Source of the DNA: a virus
Length of the DNA stretch: 64,000 nt
Direction: 5' to 3' (one strand)
Virus record (IMG/VR): IMGVR_UViG_3300021963_000037
Location: 1 to 64,000 of that record
The translations under genes were made by a program, and so were the position numbers. Positions 49,455 through 60,679 of this stretch are shown here, piece after piece; the stretch's first letter is position 1; each line of letters begins with the position of its first letter. The notes under the pieces are model-generated. The model was not told the DNA's origin and made no database searches. It saw nothing but the letters and a program-made list of their open reading frames with translations.

Positions 49455-51275
49455 ATGGCAAACCTAACATTTTTACAAAAAACTAGAATACAGGCGAATC
49501 AGTTATTAACTGATACGAAGACCTATATGTCTAGGCTATATACAAGATTAGGTGAGGTTTTTACACCAGCTTCTCCATTCTTTCAGATTGTTACAGTATT
49601 AACTGAAATATCTGAACTAATCTTCTTTTATATTGAAGATGCGACAGTTGAACAAAATATCCTAACAGCTCAGCAACCTGAATCTATTTATGGTCTTGCT
49701 AGATTAACTGGACATGATGCATTTAGAGGTTCTTCTGCAATCGGTGAAATTAAAATTAGATTAAATACGTCTTCAATTAATGAAATTGCCGGAGATGCAA
49801 TTACAATTCCAGCAAACGCCGTTATTAAATCAAACGGAAATGGATTAGAATATATTTTAAGAACAAATACTGATTTATTTAGAATTGAAAAGTCTAATTT
49901 TAATTATATCACAATCCCAATTATACAAGGTTCTCACGAAGCACAAACTGTAACTGGAACCGGTGCAGCGTTACAATCATTTAACTTAAACGTTAAAGAA
50001 TACACTGATCATTTTAATATTAGAGTTTCAGTTAATGGTCAATTATGGACCAAATATGATTCACTATATGATATGTTACCTTCGTCTAAAGGATATTTAG
50101 TTAAAACTGGAATTAATGGAGGTTTAGATCTTTATTTTGGTAATGGTTCCTTTGGAATGATTCCAGATGTTGGAACTTCTATTATGGTTGAATATATTAT
50201 GCATAAAGGTTTTACCGGAAATTTAAATGATTCTAAAGACCTTACCTTTAAATTTATAACTGAAGGTTCAGATTCTACTGGTCAAACTTACGATTTGAAT
50301 AAAATATTAGAAGTTTATTGTACTCAATCTCCTAAAATGGGATCAGATCCAGAGAATATTAAAACAACTAAGTTGATTGCTCCTTTAGCATCTAAATCTT
50401 TTGTGCTAGCAACGCCTGAAAATTACGAATACTTCCTATCAAGATATGGATTGTTCTCTTATTTAGATGCTTATAATACAACCGATGATGGATATATCGA
50501 TGATGATAATATCATCTATTTGTTCATGCTTCCTGATACTAAAAAGAAATTAACAAAGAATAAAGACTATTTTAGTTTGGATCTTAACGAGTTCTTCTTT
50601 TCTCAAGATGAGAAAAATGGAATTCTTGGAATATTAGAAAATTCAGGACAACAAATGGTTACAACTGAAGTTCAGATTGTAGATCCAACTCCTAAATATT
50701 ATAGAATGGATATTAAAGTTAGATACTTTGAAGGACACTCAAAGACTAATATTTATACAAACATACGAGCAAAAGTTTCAGAATATTTAATGAATATTAC
50801 AAGAAGAGATCGCTTACCAAAATCTGATTTAATAGCAATTATTGAAGGTGTTGATGGTGTTGACTCTGTAAATATTAGATTTGTATCAGAAGCTGAAGAA
50901 ACTGCTAGAAAAAATGGTTACTATGTTTCAAAAACAGTTACAGTAACTCCTTCCACACCAACATTAGAAACAATTGGAAATGGAAAACAAAAATTTGTAT
51001 TCTTTAAAAGAACTGTAACCGAAACTCAAGTTAATTTTGAACCAAATGCTGCTTTACCAGAATCGGTAATTGGATTAGATTCTTTTGGTGATATTATATT
51101 AGGAAAAGAGGAAGTAGCAATGTTCAGAGGAGGATGGATAGATCGAGAAGGTATTACAGTACCAGACGATGCTAGAGCTGGAGAACTTGCAGCATTATCT
51201 GTTTATTTTGATGAACCACCAGTTCCAATGACAATTTATTCATCAATACAAACTCAAAATAGAAAACAAATCTAA
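49455..51275 (+). CDS. gp6/baseplate J-like wedge protein, 606 aa
   Basis: It follows the gp25-like gene by 11 bases. Landmarks of the baseplate J/gp6 family are LYFGNGSFGMIPDVGTSIMV and EYIMHKGFTGNLND (the 'FGxGxxGxxP..G..i.v.Y...G..GN' pattern), an N-terminal helical arm and a C-terminal domain with YRMDIKVRYFEGHSKTN. gp6 dimers form the inner baseplate ring that links wedges. Size agrees with T4 gp6 (about 660 residues). Confidence 0.88.
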   Translation: MANLTFLQKTRIQANQLLTDTKTYMSRLYTRLGEVFTPASPFFQIVTVLTEISELIFFYIEDATVEQNILTAQQPESIYGLARLTGHDAFRGSSAIGEIKIRLNTSSINEIAGDAITIPANAVIKSNGNGLEYILRTNTDLFRIEKSNFNYITIPIIQGSHEAQTVTGTGAALQSFNLNVKEYTDHFNIRVSVNGQLWTKYDSLYDMLPSSKGYLVKTGINGGLDLYFGNGSFGMIPDVGTSIMVEYIMHKGFTGNLNDSKDLTFKFITEGSDSTGQTYDLNKILEVYCTQSPKMGSDPENIKTTKLIAPLASKSFVLATPENYEYFLSRYGLFSYLDAYNTTDDGYIDDDNIIYLFMLPDTKKKLTKNKDYFSLDLNEFFFSQDEKNGILGILENSGQQMVTTEVQIVDPTPKYYRMDIKVRYFEGHSKTNIYTNIRAKVSEYLMNITRRDRLPKSDLIAIIEGVDGVDSVNIRFVSEAEETARKNGYYVSKTVTVTPSTPTLETIGNGKQKFVFFKRTVTETQVNFEPNAALPESVIGLDSFGDIILGKEEVAMFRGGWIDREGITVPDDARAGELAALSVYFDEPPVPMTIYSSIQTQNRKQI

Positions 51276-51559
51276 TGGCTCAAGAGCAGATAAATTTATA
51301 TGATGGATTATTCTCGGCTGGTTATGAAAGTATTTACGACTTCCATAACCAATCTGTCGATAATAGGAAAAACCTAGGACATGATTTTAGAAATTCTGTT
51401 TTGACAAAATCTATCTCAAACGCGCTATTAAGAAATCAATATCTTAGCGATTTTATCATCTTACTACAAGATGTTGTTGTTATGTATATTGATTCAGTAA
51501 CTCATTTAAAGGTTTATAAGAACTTCACGGTGAGTAAAAATTATAAGAAAATAAGATAA
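51275..51559 (+). CDS. Hypothetical baseplate-operon protein, 94 aa
   Basis: Not recognised. It overlaps the gp6-like gene by one base and precedes the 951-residue wedge-type gene by three bases. Helical, with FRNSVLTKSISNALLRNQYL and a hydrophobic segment IILLQDVVVMYI. The position suggests a small wedge or assembly protein. Confidence 0.68.
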   Translation: MAQEQINLYDGLFSAGYESIYDFHNQSVDNRKNLGHDFRNSVLTKSISNALLRNQYLSDFIILLQDVVVMYIDSVTHLKVYKNFTVSKNYKKIR

Positions 51560-51562
51560 TAC

Positions 51563-54418
51563 ATGGGAAAATATTCAAATCTTAGATTTTTTAACGGTGT
51601 ATCTCATGAATTAAATTTCAATTACGATACTACAACCGAAAAATGGGACGGAATTATATTCGTTCCCAAAGTTTCTGTTGGTTTGTATGAGACCGTTAAC
51701 CTATTTGTCCTTGAAGAAGTTCATAAAGAATTAGGTGGATTTGAGTACATTACTCCAATTGCTGAATCTTCTAGTGCTACAAAATTTCTTTTTGAAATTG
51801 AAGATAGCGAACTTTTTAAAGGAGACATTTTCTTATATGACGTTACTGACAATAATGGTTACTACACAGTTAATGCCATTTCAAAACAGTCTGAATCAAT
51901 ATTGGCTAACACTGTATCAACATCGACATATAATTATGTAAATACTAACAATACAAATTCTGCTACCAACCAAGGAAATACATATAAACAAATAAGCTCA
52001 GTTCCTTCACACGTTGCACTACATTGTAAAATTGCTTTAATGTCGGATGAAGAAAAGATCCACATTAAATTACTAAACATTTATGATACTGATTCTGCTG
52101 GAAATAAAATTAATTTAATTGGTACTATAAAAATATATGGAGAAACCGTAGGAGAAGACGAGCGTTTAACAACTCTTCTTTCTAACTTTGGTATGTCTCT
52201 GCAAGAAGAAGATTTCTTAATCTTCAAAAATACTGACATTAACGAATTTAAAGTCGATTATCAAATAATAAATGATAAAAGAAAAGAGCTACTTTTAGAA
52301 GCTCATAATATTAAGCCGTTCGTTGGTACTTATAAGGCTATTATTAATGCAATTAAATTCTTTGGTTATGATAATATCAAACTTAAAGAATATTGGTTGA
52401 ATATTAATGAGCAATCTGAAAACTTCGGTAAATTAAAAGCGGTTGCTGTTCCTGATCCATCTCAACCTGGTTATTTGGCTAAGAAGAACAACGATATACA
52501 ATTACCAAATTCAAATTTAAAGAAAACTTCAAGATTCTCATTAGTTTATAAACTTAATGAACCTGATGGTAATGTTGACGAGTGGGATGTTCCTACCGTT
52601 AAAGAGTCTTTTGACTTTACGCCAGAAGAAATCTTGGTTAAATTATACGGACTTAAGAGAAGATTACAAAAAGACTATCTTCCACTTCAAGCCAAAATTG
52701 TTGATATTACTGGAGAAGGAGACTTCTTTACTCAATTTACTCAAAATGTTTGGAGAGACCAACATACAATTCAGGTTCAGAGTTCTGGAACTGAAGTTGA
52801 TTTTACAGTTAGTCCTAAACGTAGACTATTTGTTGAAGATTTACGATTAATTAGCTTAGATCTGGCTGATCATTTTGAAAATAATGGAAACCAATGGCCT
52901 ATTGCTAGTCAATCTAGTGTGATTGTCGAAGTTGAAGATTTTTACAACAATTACTATAATCAAGCTCAAGATACTTATACCACATTAACTCCTGTGCCAA
53001 TCGGATGTCCAGTTATTTTAGAATGTACTTCATTGACTGACACATGGGATAGTTGTGATTTTAATTGGAATGATGCTGATTTAGCAGCAAATGATTATAC
53101 TGGAGTTGCATCTTCATTATATACATGGAGTACTCTTTGGAAAAAAGATGTATATGAAGCTGAATGGATTATTAATGGTCCAAGAGGCTATAATGTAACT
53201 TTAAGAGGTTCGGTTGATGATTATAAAAAGATGCTTGTTGTGCTTCCAAATGCTGGAACGCATGAAGTTATTTTAAACTTATATGACTTATACAACGCTA
53301 GATCGTATATGAGAAAACTTGATATTGTTGTTAACAATAAAGCAATTGATTTATACGGATTCTATTCATTTAAACCTGAATTAGATCAATGGAATCTTCA
53401 TGATTTACCATGGAATCTTTCTGGTGGTTATTTTGAACAACCTCAAGATAGTTACAATACAATGGATGAGATGATTGCATCTTGGTACTTAACTCTTGAT
53501 CGAGCAAATTACCCACATGATTCATCAAATGGAATTAACTTCTCAACAGTAACAAGATATGAAGACACTTCAACATCAACTAACTTTGCTGAGACAGCTG
53601 GTCCTTTTATTTGGAAAAACTTAAAGAATCATGTATGGGATGATGGTTATGGAATTACATGGGATTCAACTAGAATTGGGCCGGATTTAGCTGCATCTTT
53701 TGCATTTGAACTTGACCAATCTGGCGGATATACTAACGGATACCCATTAACGATTGTTCATACAAATACATCAAACAATCAAGATATTACAGAATCTTAT
53801 GAGATTCAAACAATATATCCTACCAATAACAATGATTTACAGGCGTACATTGATATTCAAGATGAGTTAAATAATTTAGATCCAATATTATATCCTATTT
53901 TTGCTAAGTTTAAATTTAATGCAATTTTAGTAGATAATAATGGAGATGGAATTGAAGATTCTTGTTTAAAGATAATTGCGGTTGGTAAGGAATATTCATC
54001 ATCTTACGATTTTAAGGATGTTCATTTTGATATTTCTTCGAATGGTGGAGCAATTCTACCAGATTCTAAAGTTAATTATAAAGCTTACAATCCTAAATTT
54101 AATGATATTATTCTTTTTAAAGATCACGCTAATATTTCAATGCTACAACATATTACAATGTCTTATGATAAAACTAATATGCCAGGAATTGTTAATCAAG
54201 AGTGGTCAATAATTAATAATAGAACTAATGAAACTGTAACATATCAAGGACAATGGTTGACATATCTTTTCAGCGAAAGAGGAGATTACACAATTCAATT
54301 AACCGTAACTGATTGTAATGGTAATATAAATACAACAAAACGAAATATGATTTCAGTGGTAGAGCCAATAAATGCTAGACCTAGAAAACGACCAAAATAT
54401 CAGTATGTCGCAGGATAA
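51563..54418 (+). CDS. Large baseplate wedge protein with C-terminal PKD-like domain (gp7/gpI-like), 951 aa
   Basis: It occupies the gp7 place after the gp6-like gene. Around residues 235-275, KRKELLLEAHNIKPFVGTYK and AIINAIKFFGYDNIKLKEYW resemble the tail protein I module at the end of wedge proteins. The C-terminal 90 residues form a PKD/Ig-like domain (VNQEWSIINNRTNETV, YLFSERGDYTIQLTVTDCNG). Between them lie several beta domains rich in Trp and Asn. Exact T4 equivalence is uncertain. Confidence 0.7.
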   Translation: MGKYSNLRFFNGVSHELNFNYDTTTEKWDGIIFVPKVSVGLYETVNLFVLEEVHKELGGFEYITPIAESSSATKFLFEIEDSELFKGDIFLYDVTDNNGYYTVNAISKQSESILANTVSTSTYNYVNTNNTNSATNQGNTYKQISSVPSHVALHCKIALMSDEEKIHIKLLNIYDTDSAGNKINLIGTIKIYGETVGEDERLTTLLSNFGMSLQEEDFLIFKNTDINEFKVDYQIINDKRKELLLEAHNIKPFVGTYKAIINAIKFFGYDNIKLKEYWLNINEQSENFGKLKAVAVPDPSQPGYLAKKNNDIQLPNSNLKKTSRFSLVYKLNEPDGNVDEWDVPTVKESFDFTPEEILVKLYGLKRRLQKDYLPLQAKIVDITGEGDFFTQFTQNVWRDQHTIQVQSSGTEVDFTVSPKRRLFVEDLRLISLDLADHFENNGNQWPIASQSSVIVEVEDFYNNYYNQAQDTYTTLTPVPIGCPVILECTSLTDTWDSCDFNWNDADLAANDYTGVASSLYTWSTLWKKDVYEAEWIINGPRGYNVTLRGSVDDYKKMLVVLPNAGTHEVILNLYDLYNARSYMRKLDIVVNNKAIDLYGFYSFKPELDQWNLHDLPWNLSGGYFEQPQDSYNTMDEMIASWYLTLDRANYPHDSSNGINFSTVTRYEDTSTSTNFAETAGPFIWKNLKNHVWDDGYGITWDSTRIGPDLAASFAFELDQSGGYTNGYPLTIVHTNTSNNQDITESYEIQTIYPTNNNDLQAYIDIQDELNNLDPILYPIFAKFKFNAILVDNNGDGIEDSCLKIIAVGKEYSSSYDFKDVHFDISSNGGAILPDSKVNYKAYNPKFNDIILFKDHANISMLQHITMSYDKTNMPGIVNQEWSIINNRTNETVTYQGQWLTYLFSERGDYTIQLTVTDCNGNINTTKRNMISVVEPINARPRKRPKYQYVAG

Positions 54419-54475
54419 TTATCGGTTATCTTGATATATACTAAGAGACATTTAAAAACAACAAAAATAACTAAA

Positions 54476-55021
54476 ATGGCAACAATCACAACAATTCTAG
54501 GTACCGATAGCGTATCGTCATCAAGAGTAACTCTAAATGACAATTTTGCTGCAATTAACCAGGAACTTGCTGACATCGCTGCATTGCTTGATGTACTAAA
54601 TGAAACTATTACACTTAGCGGTTTAGCTCAGTTCGGTTCATTAAATATTGCAAATGGTAAGGTAATAGCAAACAGTTCTTCATTAACATCAACGGTTCCA
54701 TTTACTATTAATGAGAAACTTAACATTGGTAGAGGAGTTTATCATTCTGTTACAACAGGAGTAACTACATTACCAACAGCTGGTAACTTTGTAAGTTCAA
54801 CTTATGTACTTAATGGTGCTGGTATCAGTGGAACTTTAGCACTTGCTGCAGGTTTATCTGGACAAGAAATCACATTAATCGCTGACGGTGGTCCAATTGC
54901 AGTAGCAGTAACTAACGTTAATGGTCCATCAGCAATTTCTATCGCCAATAAAGGTACTTTAACATTACGTTTCGTAGGAACTAAATGGTATGTTATGGGT
55001 TCTTATGGCGTAACATTCTAA
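54476..55021 (+). CDS. Short fibre or adaptor-type structural protein, 181 aa
   Basis: The N-terminus (ILGTDSVSSSRVTLNDNFAA, INQELADIAALLDVL) is the 'start of fibre' pattern seen in many phage tail proteins, a short coiled coil followed by a beta-solenoid-like body (SLNIANGKVIANSSSLTSTV) and a compact tip. ATG 54476 is preferred over the in-frame TTG at 54431, which lies in a GATATATAC promoter-like motif. Likely a virion component. Confidence 0.72.
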   Translation: MATITTILGTDSVSSSRVTLNDNFAAINQELADIAALLDVLNETITLSGLAQFGSLNIANGKVIANSSSLTSTVPFTINEKLNIGRGVYHSVTTGVTTLPTAGNFVSSTYVLNGAGISGTLALAAGLSGQEITLIADGGPIAVAVTNVNGPSAISIANKGTLTLRFVGTKWYVMGSYGVTF

Positions 55022-55039
55022 TAAAACAATTAACCGTAA

Positions 55040-56995
55040 ATGGCAACACCATTAGTAAGAATACCGCAAGAACAAGGAGGAACCTTGTATGCTTTTGCAT
55101 CTGCTGCTAGAGATTTAACTAGAGCTTATCATAATCCTGATATTAACTTCGAATTTTCGAAGTTTGCTCTATTAAACTTGCCGCCAGTTGCAATCCCTTC
55201 ATCGGGCTCAACAAATAACTATATTCAATTTAGTAACTTATTTGATGCATCTGGTGCAGGATACGATGATACTAGTGTTGATAATGCTAACGTACATTTT
55301 GCTCAAACATTTCAAAACTATGCTTTAAATTTCGAGCAATTAATTTTAACAGATGATGATTTTGATCCGGCTTTACTAAAGTCTGATTCAGAACAAATTA
55401 TGTTTAAATGGTTATATGAGATTGGTGCTATTAATTGGAAAGCTGGAAATTCTCAAGAAGTATCTAGCGGTTATTCAAGATTCATCGAATTAGATGATTC
55501 AATAAATGTAGGATCTGAATATTCTCAATTAGTTAAATATGTTGGAAACATTGATGTTTCAAATGATAAAAACTACCAAGGAAATACTTATAATGAAGTA
55601 TTCATTAACGTTCCTTCTGTTGTAGGACATACACCAGAAATTTTATTTAAATCAGGCGTTTGGAATACATCATCAACAATATACAATCCAGGAGACTACA
55701 TTGAAGGCCGTGCTGGACAAAATCATCCTGATGCAAACTTAAATATAGATGCATTAGCTGATTCAAATCAAGGCGAAATTAATTTTGATCCTAATACATA
55801 TCCAACCTATGGAATTGAGTGGGATGCTGCTAAATATGCTAGAGTCATAAACAATCCTGAATTAAGTACTCTTTTTGATTACTCAAAATTAGGTAGTGAC
55901 TTTAGTTTCAATGCTATTTTAGTTTATTACGATATTTACTCAAAATCAACATCCGTTAATAGAGCAACAAATCTATACGGTATTTTGATTCTAGATAATT
56001 TTAAAGAAGAACCAAACTTAAATGGTTGGTATATTCCTTCTTTAACAAAATACAAACCAAATGATGTTACTGGTCTAAATGGTAACGCATTTGCTCTTAA
56101 ATTAAACGTTAAGTTTAATACATCTTTAGATAATGTTGGAATTGAAAATAACATCAATGACTTTACAACATTCTCGATGGATATTTTCCTAGATACTTCT
56201 GCTGCTCTAGACCAAGCAACTAAGTTACTTCTTAATGCAAGCGCTAGATATGAGTCAATTGCTCAAAAAGTATCAGAATTAGAAACTTTGTTATTGACTT
56301 CTACACAAGTTGATAATATAGGAACTAGAATTGCTGCTTTAGAAACAATGGTTGAAGATGCTAAATTAAATTATGCTAATTCAACTTCATTATTAGGATT
56401 AATTCAATCAACTAATAAAAGAATCAATCAATTATTAGATGGTACGGTTCCAAGTGAAGTTCAATACAATATTGATGTTATCAAATCTGGTAACGGAGTT
56501 GAAGTTGATAAATCAGTTCCTGGCTTATTAACTTTAAAGAATAAAGTTTATGGTTACGAACTAGTAGATGCATTTAACTTTGATGTTAGTAACTCATCAA
56601 ATATTAACTGGTCAGTTGGTTCTAAAATTGAATCAACAAACGCTTATAATATTGCAAATGCTTCAACAAATGCAATTTGGGTTAGATTTAAAAATTACTC
56701 TAATAGAATTAATATCTGGTTAGATAACACTAGCTCATTAGTTTCAGATATTAATATATACATTGATGATACTGTTATCGATTGGAAAAGAGGTCATGTC
56801 CTTAAATTTAATTTTAAGAACAACTTGATTTTAAACGGAAACAATGTCAAATTCTTCACTGATAAAAATGGAACTAACGGTTGGAAACAAATAGGAGTTA
56901 TTAATGCTTCTGAAATTATGAATGCCAAACCATACGTTGAACTTATCTGTGTTGACGAAATAAACAAGTCATTTGAAATTGACATACTAAGATAA
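55040..56995 (+). CDS. Tail/baseplate structural protein, 651 aa
   Basis: Not assignable to a named T4 protein. Residues 1-400 are beta-rich with many Tyr, Asn and Asp; about 400-460 is a coiled coil (ARYESIAQKVSELETLLLTS, GTRIAALETMVEDAK); a final beta domain follows. A fibre-like layout, with 3-base spacing to the next structural gene. Confidence 0.7.
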   Translation: MATPLVRIPQEQGGTLYAFASAARDLTRAYHNPDINFEFSKFALLNLPPVAIPSSGSTNNYIQFSNLFDASGAGYDDTSVDNANVHFAQTFQNYALNFEQLILTDDDFDPALLKSDSEQIMFKWLYEIGAINWKAGNSQEVSSGYSRFIELDDSINVGSEYSQLVKYVGNIDVSNDKNYQGNTYNEVFINVPSVVGHTPEILFKSGVWNTSSTIYNPGDYIEGRAGQNHPDANLNIDALADSNQGEINFDPNTYPTYGIEWDAAKYARVINNPELSTLFDYSKLGSDFSFNAILVYYDIYSKSTSVNRATNLYGILILDNFKEEPNLNGWYIPSLTKYKPNDVTGLNGNAFALKLNVKFNTSLDNVGIENNINDFTTFSMDIFLDTSAALDQATKLLLNASARYESIAQKVSELETLLLTSTQVDNIGTRIAALETMVEDAKLNYANSTSLLGLIQSTNKRINQLLDGTVPSEVQYNIDVIKSGNGVEVDKSVPGLLTLKNKVYGYELVDAFNFDVSNSSNINWSVGSKIESTNAYNIANASTNAIWVRFKNYSNRINIWLDNTSSLVSDINIYIDDTVIDWKRGHVLKFNFKNNLILNGNNVKFFTDKNGTNGWKQIGVINASEIMNAKPYVELICVDEINKSFEIDILR

Positions 56996-56997
56996 AT

Positions 56998-59900
56998 ATG
57001 AGCGCAAATAACTCGATATCAAAACTTCTAGAGCAGTTTATCGAACTGTACAACAACTCTTTAGCGACATTTGAAAAAACAAATGAAGCAATAACTACAG
57101 ATAAAGAAACTGTAACTATTGATTTGTATGACCCTACAACTGGTGCAACAAGCACTAAGTCGGTTCCTTCATTCGGATATTTAATGAGTGAAGTTAAAAG
57201 ATTGAGTAATAACGTTTCAACATTGACTGGTGCAAATGATGCATCATCTAATGTTAGACTTGCTGATGGTAGTTTTAGAAAAGTTTACACAAGTAAATTA
57301 AAAGGACCTGCTCCAACAATCAATTCAATCTCTGCACCAACTGGATTTGAAACTAAAGAAAACGAATTCTTTGAAGATTTCTTAAATCCATTACTTAAAG
57401 TTAAATTTGATTTAACTGGTCAGATTCCTGTAAATACAGAACAAGCTTATATCGAAAGATATGTTTTTAAAGGAGATGATGCTGCATCAGTTTCAGCATT
57501 TGATACTCTTTATAAAAACAATAGCGAAATTAATTACGATACATTTAAAACTGAGTTATCTAATAATGGTTACAAATACTTCTTGGACAAACAAGTTGTT
57601 GATATGCCAGTTAGATCAGTTCAGTATTATGGTTATTTTGATGTTATTTCAGTTGATAATGCTGAAGTAACAAGAATAGTCGACGGTGTATCTCAAACTA
57701 AAACAGTACGTTTATTTACTTTAAATAAGTTAACATATACAGATTCTAGTAAAGCCCTGAAGGAAACAGAAACAATCAAGGTTGGAGATTCTGTTGTTGT
57801 AAACACTGGTAAATTCTCAACAAGATATAAAATAGATGCAATCAATACTGACACTCTTCAAGTTGAACTTTCATTAATTGAAGGTTTTGAAGCTATTAAA
57901 GTTGGTGCTAATGCTCTTTCAGTATACAAAGATGTTGACACAGAAGTTGCATTAGAAATTAATGTATCTTTTGATGAAAGACAAATCATCTTTGCTAAAG
58001 CAGTTGATCCTGATTCAAAGGTTCAATCTGAGTTATTCTCTCCAGGAGCTGGATTCTATTCAAACGAATTACAAATTTTATTAACATCAGGAGTTACAAT
58101 GACTCTTGCTGAATATTATAAAAAAGAGGTTGCTGACTTTGGACAATTTATTAAGAGTCTTAAAGTTGATTCAATTCCGCCAGCATCGGTTGGAATTGTT
58201 CCAAATCAACCTGTCCTAGATACAACAAACTTTAAAGTTGTGCAAATTAATAAGCACTTAACTGATAATGATGCTACTTCTAAAATTGTTAAACTTAAAT
58301 CTGAAAAAGCAACAATTGAACAAAATATCAAGAAGATTGATAGTTCATTAGGAGCAACAAGATCCCTAGTTAACACTAAGAAATATGCTTCTAAAGTTGA
58401 AGCAGATAAAGACAAATCTCAATTAAATACGCTACTCTCTTCTAGAAAAGCTGAGGCCGACGCATACTCTTCTGTTGTAACAGAAATTGCAACTCTTGCA
58501 TCATCAAATAATTTAGCTAACGTTAGTCCTAAATATAGAGTAAGAGGATTTTGGTCTCTTCCAGAAGCAAAAGTTCTTAACGACTCTGCACCACAAGAAG
58601 TAGTACAATTTAAAATTAGATATAGATACCAATCAACAAATGGTTCTACAAGTCAAGTTGACCAAATTAAATTCCAAGACGGAACCACTGCAAAAACTGC
58701 AGCATTCTCAAACTGGGTTGAAGTTCCAGGTCCAATTAGAAAAAGACTTTTAGATCCATCAACTGGAAAATATTATTGGAAAGTAGAGAATGAGGAAGAT
58801 TCACAAGAAATCAACTTCAACTCATTAGATATTTCGATCCAACCTGGCGAAATTGTTGAGGTTATGATTAAATCAGTTTCTGAAGCTGGTTTCCCATCAA
58901 CTCCAGTAGAATCAGATTGGTCTTCAATTATCAGTATTCCATTCCCAGAAGGAGAAATTCCTGTTGAAAATTTAACTGATATTGTTAAAGAAAATAGTTT
59001 AGAAACTATTAGAGTTAAAATTAATAATGACTTAACCGCAACTGGAGTTTATTCTCACGTTGCAGATTCATTTAATGTTAATGACAAATATTTTGCGCAT
59101 ACTGCACAAGCTATTGCTTCTGGTTTCTTAACAGCTGAACAGAATCCAGTTACAGTATATGATAAATTAATTGAAATGCAACAAGAGATCGAAAGATTAA
59201 CTGCTAAATTAGCTGGTACTCTTGGAGAACTTCAAGTTTATATTGAAGATGAAGATGGTAATATCACTACAGTATCTAATAATAGCACAGTAAAATTATT
59301 TGCTGGTTATTATGTTGATGAAGTTAATGCTTTATCTGGAACTAAGAAAGGTGCTATTATTACTAAAGTATTTAAATTAAAACTTGCAAACTCTAAAGCA
59401 TCTCAATTAGAATTAATTTCTAGACTTGTTGGAGATTACGATACTCCTGCACATGTTTCAACAACTCTTACTGAATTCGGTAGAGGTAATGGAACAATTG
59501 ATACCGCAATTGCATCAGATACTTATTATACAAACGAAGGTCGTTATGACTTAGTTCCTATTCAATATCAAAATGCACCTAGTATAAATGCATCAACTCC
59601 TTGGTTTGGTCAAATTCCATTCCAATCTTCTCAGATGAAAGGACAATTCGTTTATTCTAGATTTAAGAATATTGCAAATGATGATTCATTATATGTTACT
59701 TCACCTGTAGATACTGGCACTAGTTTTGTAACTTCTGGTATTGATGACCATGAATTTGGTTTATCATACAACATGACTTATGGATCAGGAAATACACCTG
59801 TTGAAGGAACAGATAGAAATTACAATGGTGCATCTGGAATTCCATATACTACTACAACCGGTTCAAATGACTTTATTTGGTCTGGTGGTTATAACGCTTT

Positions 59901-60669
59901 AGTTCCATTAACAACTGCGTTAGATGGTGTTTCTGGTACTCCAACCTCAGCATTATATGACAATGGTTTATTTTTACATAAATCACATCCTATATTAAAT
60001 CAAGTTAATTTAGCAAATCAATTTGATATTCCTGAATTACAATCTTCTGGAGTTATTGGTATTCCAAAAACTGCAACTAGAAGAGTTAACATGGACAATG
60101 GTCTAAAACAAACACCATATAGAATTGCATCTTGGAGAAACTATGCTAATACATTAGTTAGTCGTCCAGTTAAAATGTCTTTTGATGCAAATGATGTTTA
60201 TTTATTAGGTGGTCGTTCATGTGGATCTTTCCTATTTGTTGCACCACTAGAACAAAAATCTTTATTAGTTGATTCTAAAAATAAATTTGGAGTAGCTAAA
60301 GTAGATTCAGGAGCTTCTAAAGCACTTTCAATCGATCTTATATTCCAATACAGAATGACTGATTATTATGGAGATGCTAATAGCGTTGGTCGAGTAGGAG
60401 GTATTGTTACAACTTCTCTTTCTAATATAACATATAGTAAGAAAATTGGTATCGATGTTTTAGATGCTAATAAAAACGAATTCCAATTCGACGTAGAAGT
60501 TTACTCAAAATATAAAACTGAAGGATCTTCGGTAACTAACATAACCAAATCAATGCTGACGAACTTTAACTCAGGTGGAGGCGGTGGAGGTTACTACCAC
60601 AGATGGTTAGAAAGAGATAATTTATCTCAACCTTCAGAATTTACGTTCTACACGAACTATCTTCAATAA
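56998..60669 (+). CDS. Very large tail protein with coiled coil and fibronectin-like domain, 1223 aa
   Basis: Not assignable by name. A coiled coil around residues 430-500 (LKSEKATIEQNIKKIDSSLG) is followed by a fibronectin-III-like module (APQEVVQFKIRYRYQS ... GEIVEVMIKSVSEAGFP). A second short coiled coil lies near 720 (KLIEMQQEIERLTAKLAGTL), and the C-terminus carries a six-Gly run before a Tyr/Trp-rich tail. Size and domain types fit a host-contacting tail or long baseplate appendage. Confidence 0.72.
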   Translation: MSANNSISKLLEQFIELYNNSLATFEKTNEAITTDKETVTIDLYDPTTGATSTKSVPSFGYLMSEVKRLSNNVSTLTGANDASSNVRLADGSFRKVYTSKLKGPAPTINSISAPTGFETKENEFFEDFLNPLLKVKFDLTGQIPVNTEQAYIERYVFKGDDAASVSAFDTLYKNNSEINYDTFKTELSNNGYKYFLDKQVVDMPVRSVQYYGYFDVISVDNAEVTRIVDGVSQTKTVRLFTLNKLTYTDSSKALKETETIKVGDSVVVNTGKFSTRYKIDAINTDTLQVELSLIEGFEAIKVGANALSVYKDVDTEVALEINVSFDERQIIFAKAVDPDSKVQSELFSPGAGFYSNELQILLTSGVTMTLAEYYKKEVADFGQFIKSLKVDSIPPASVGIVPNQPVLDTTNFKVVQINKHLTDNDATSKIVKLKSEKATIEQNIKKIDSSLGATRSLVNTKKYASKVEADKDKSQLNTLLSSRKAEADAYSSVVTEIATLASSNNLANVSPKYRVRGFWSLPEAKVLNDSAPQEVVQFKIRYRYQSTNGSTSQVDQIKFQDGTTAKTAAFSNWVEVPGPIRKRLLDPSTGKYYWKVENEEDSQEINFNSLDISIQPGEIVEVMIKSVSEAGFPSTPVESDWSSIISIPFPEGEIPVENLTDIVKENSLETIRVKINNDLTATGVYSHVADSFNVNDKYFAHTAQAIASGFLTAEQNPVTVYDKLIEMQQEIERLTAKLAGTLGELQVYIEDEDGNITTVSNNSTVKLFAGYYVDEVNALSGTKKGAIITKVFKLKLANSKASQLELISRLVGDYDTPAHVSTTLTEFGRGNGTIDTAIASDTYYTNEGRYDLVPIQYQNAPSINASTPWFGQIPFQSSQMKGQFVYSRFKNIANDDSLYVTSPVDTGTSFVTSGIDDHEFGLSYNMTYGSGNTPVEGTDRNYNGASGIPYTTTTGSNDFIWSGGYNALVPLTTALDGVSGTPTSALYDNGLFLHKSHPILNQVNLANQFDIPELQSSGVIGIPKTATRRVNMDNGLKQTPYRIASWRNYANTLVSRPVKMSFDANDVYLLGGRSCGSFLFVAPLEQKSLLVDSKNKFGVAKVDSGASKALSIDLIFQYRMTDYYGDANSVGRVGGIVTTSLSNITYSKKIGIDVLDANKNEFQFDVEVYSKYKTEGSSVTNITKSMLTNFNSGGGGGGYYHRWLERDNLSQPSEFTFYTNYLQ

Positions 60670-60679
60670 GCAATTACAA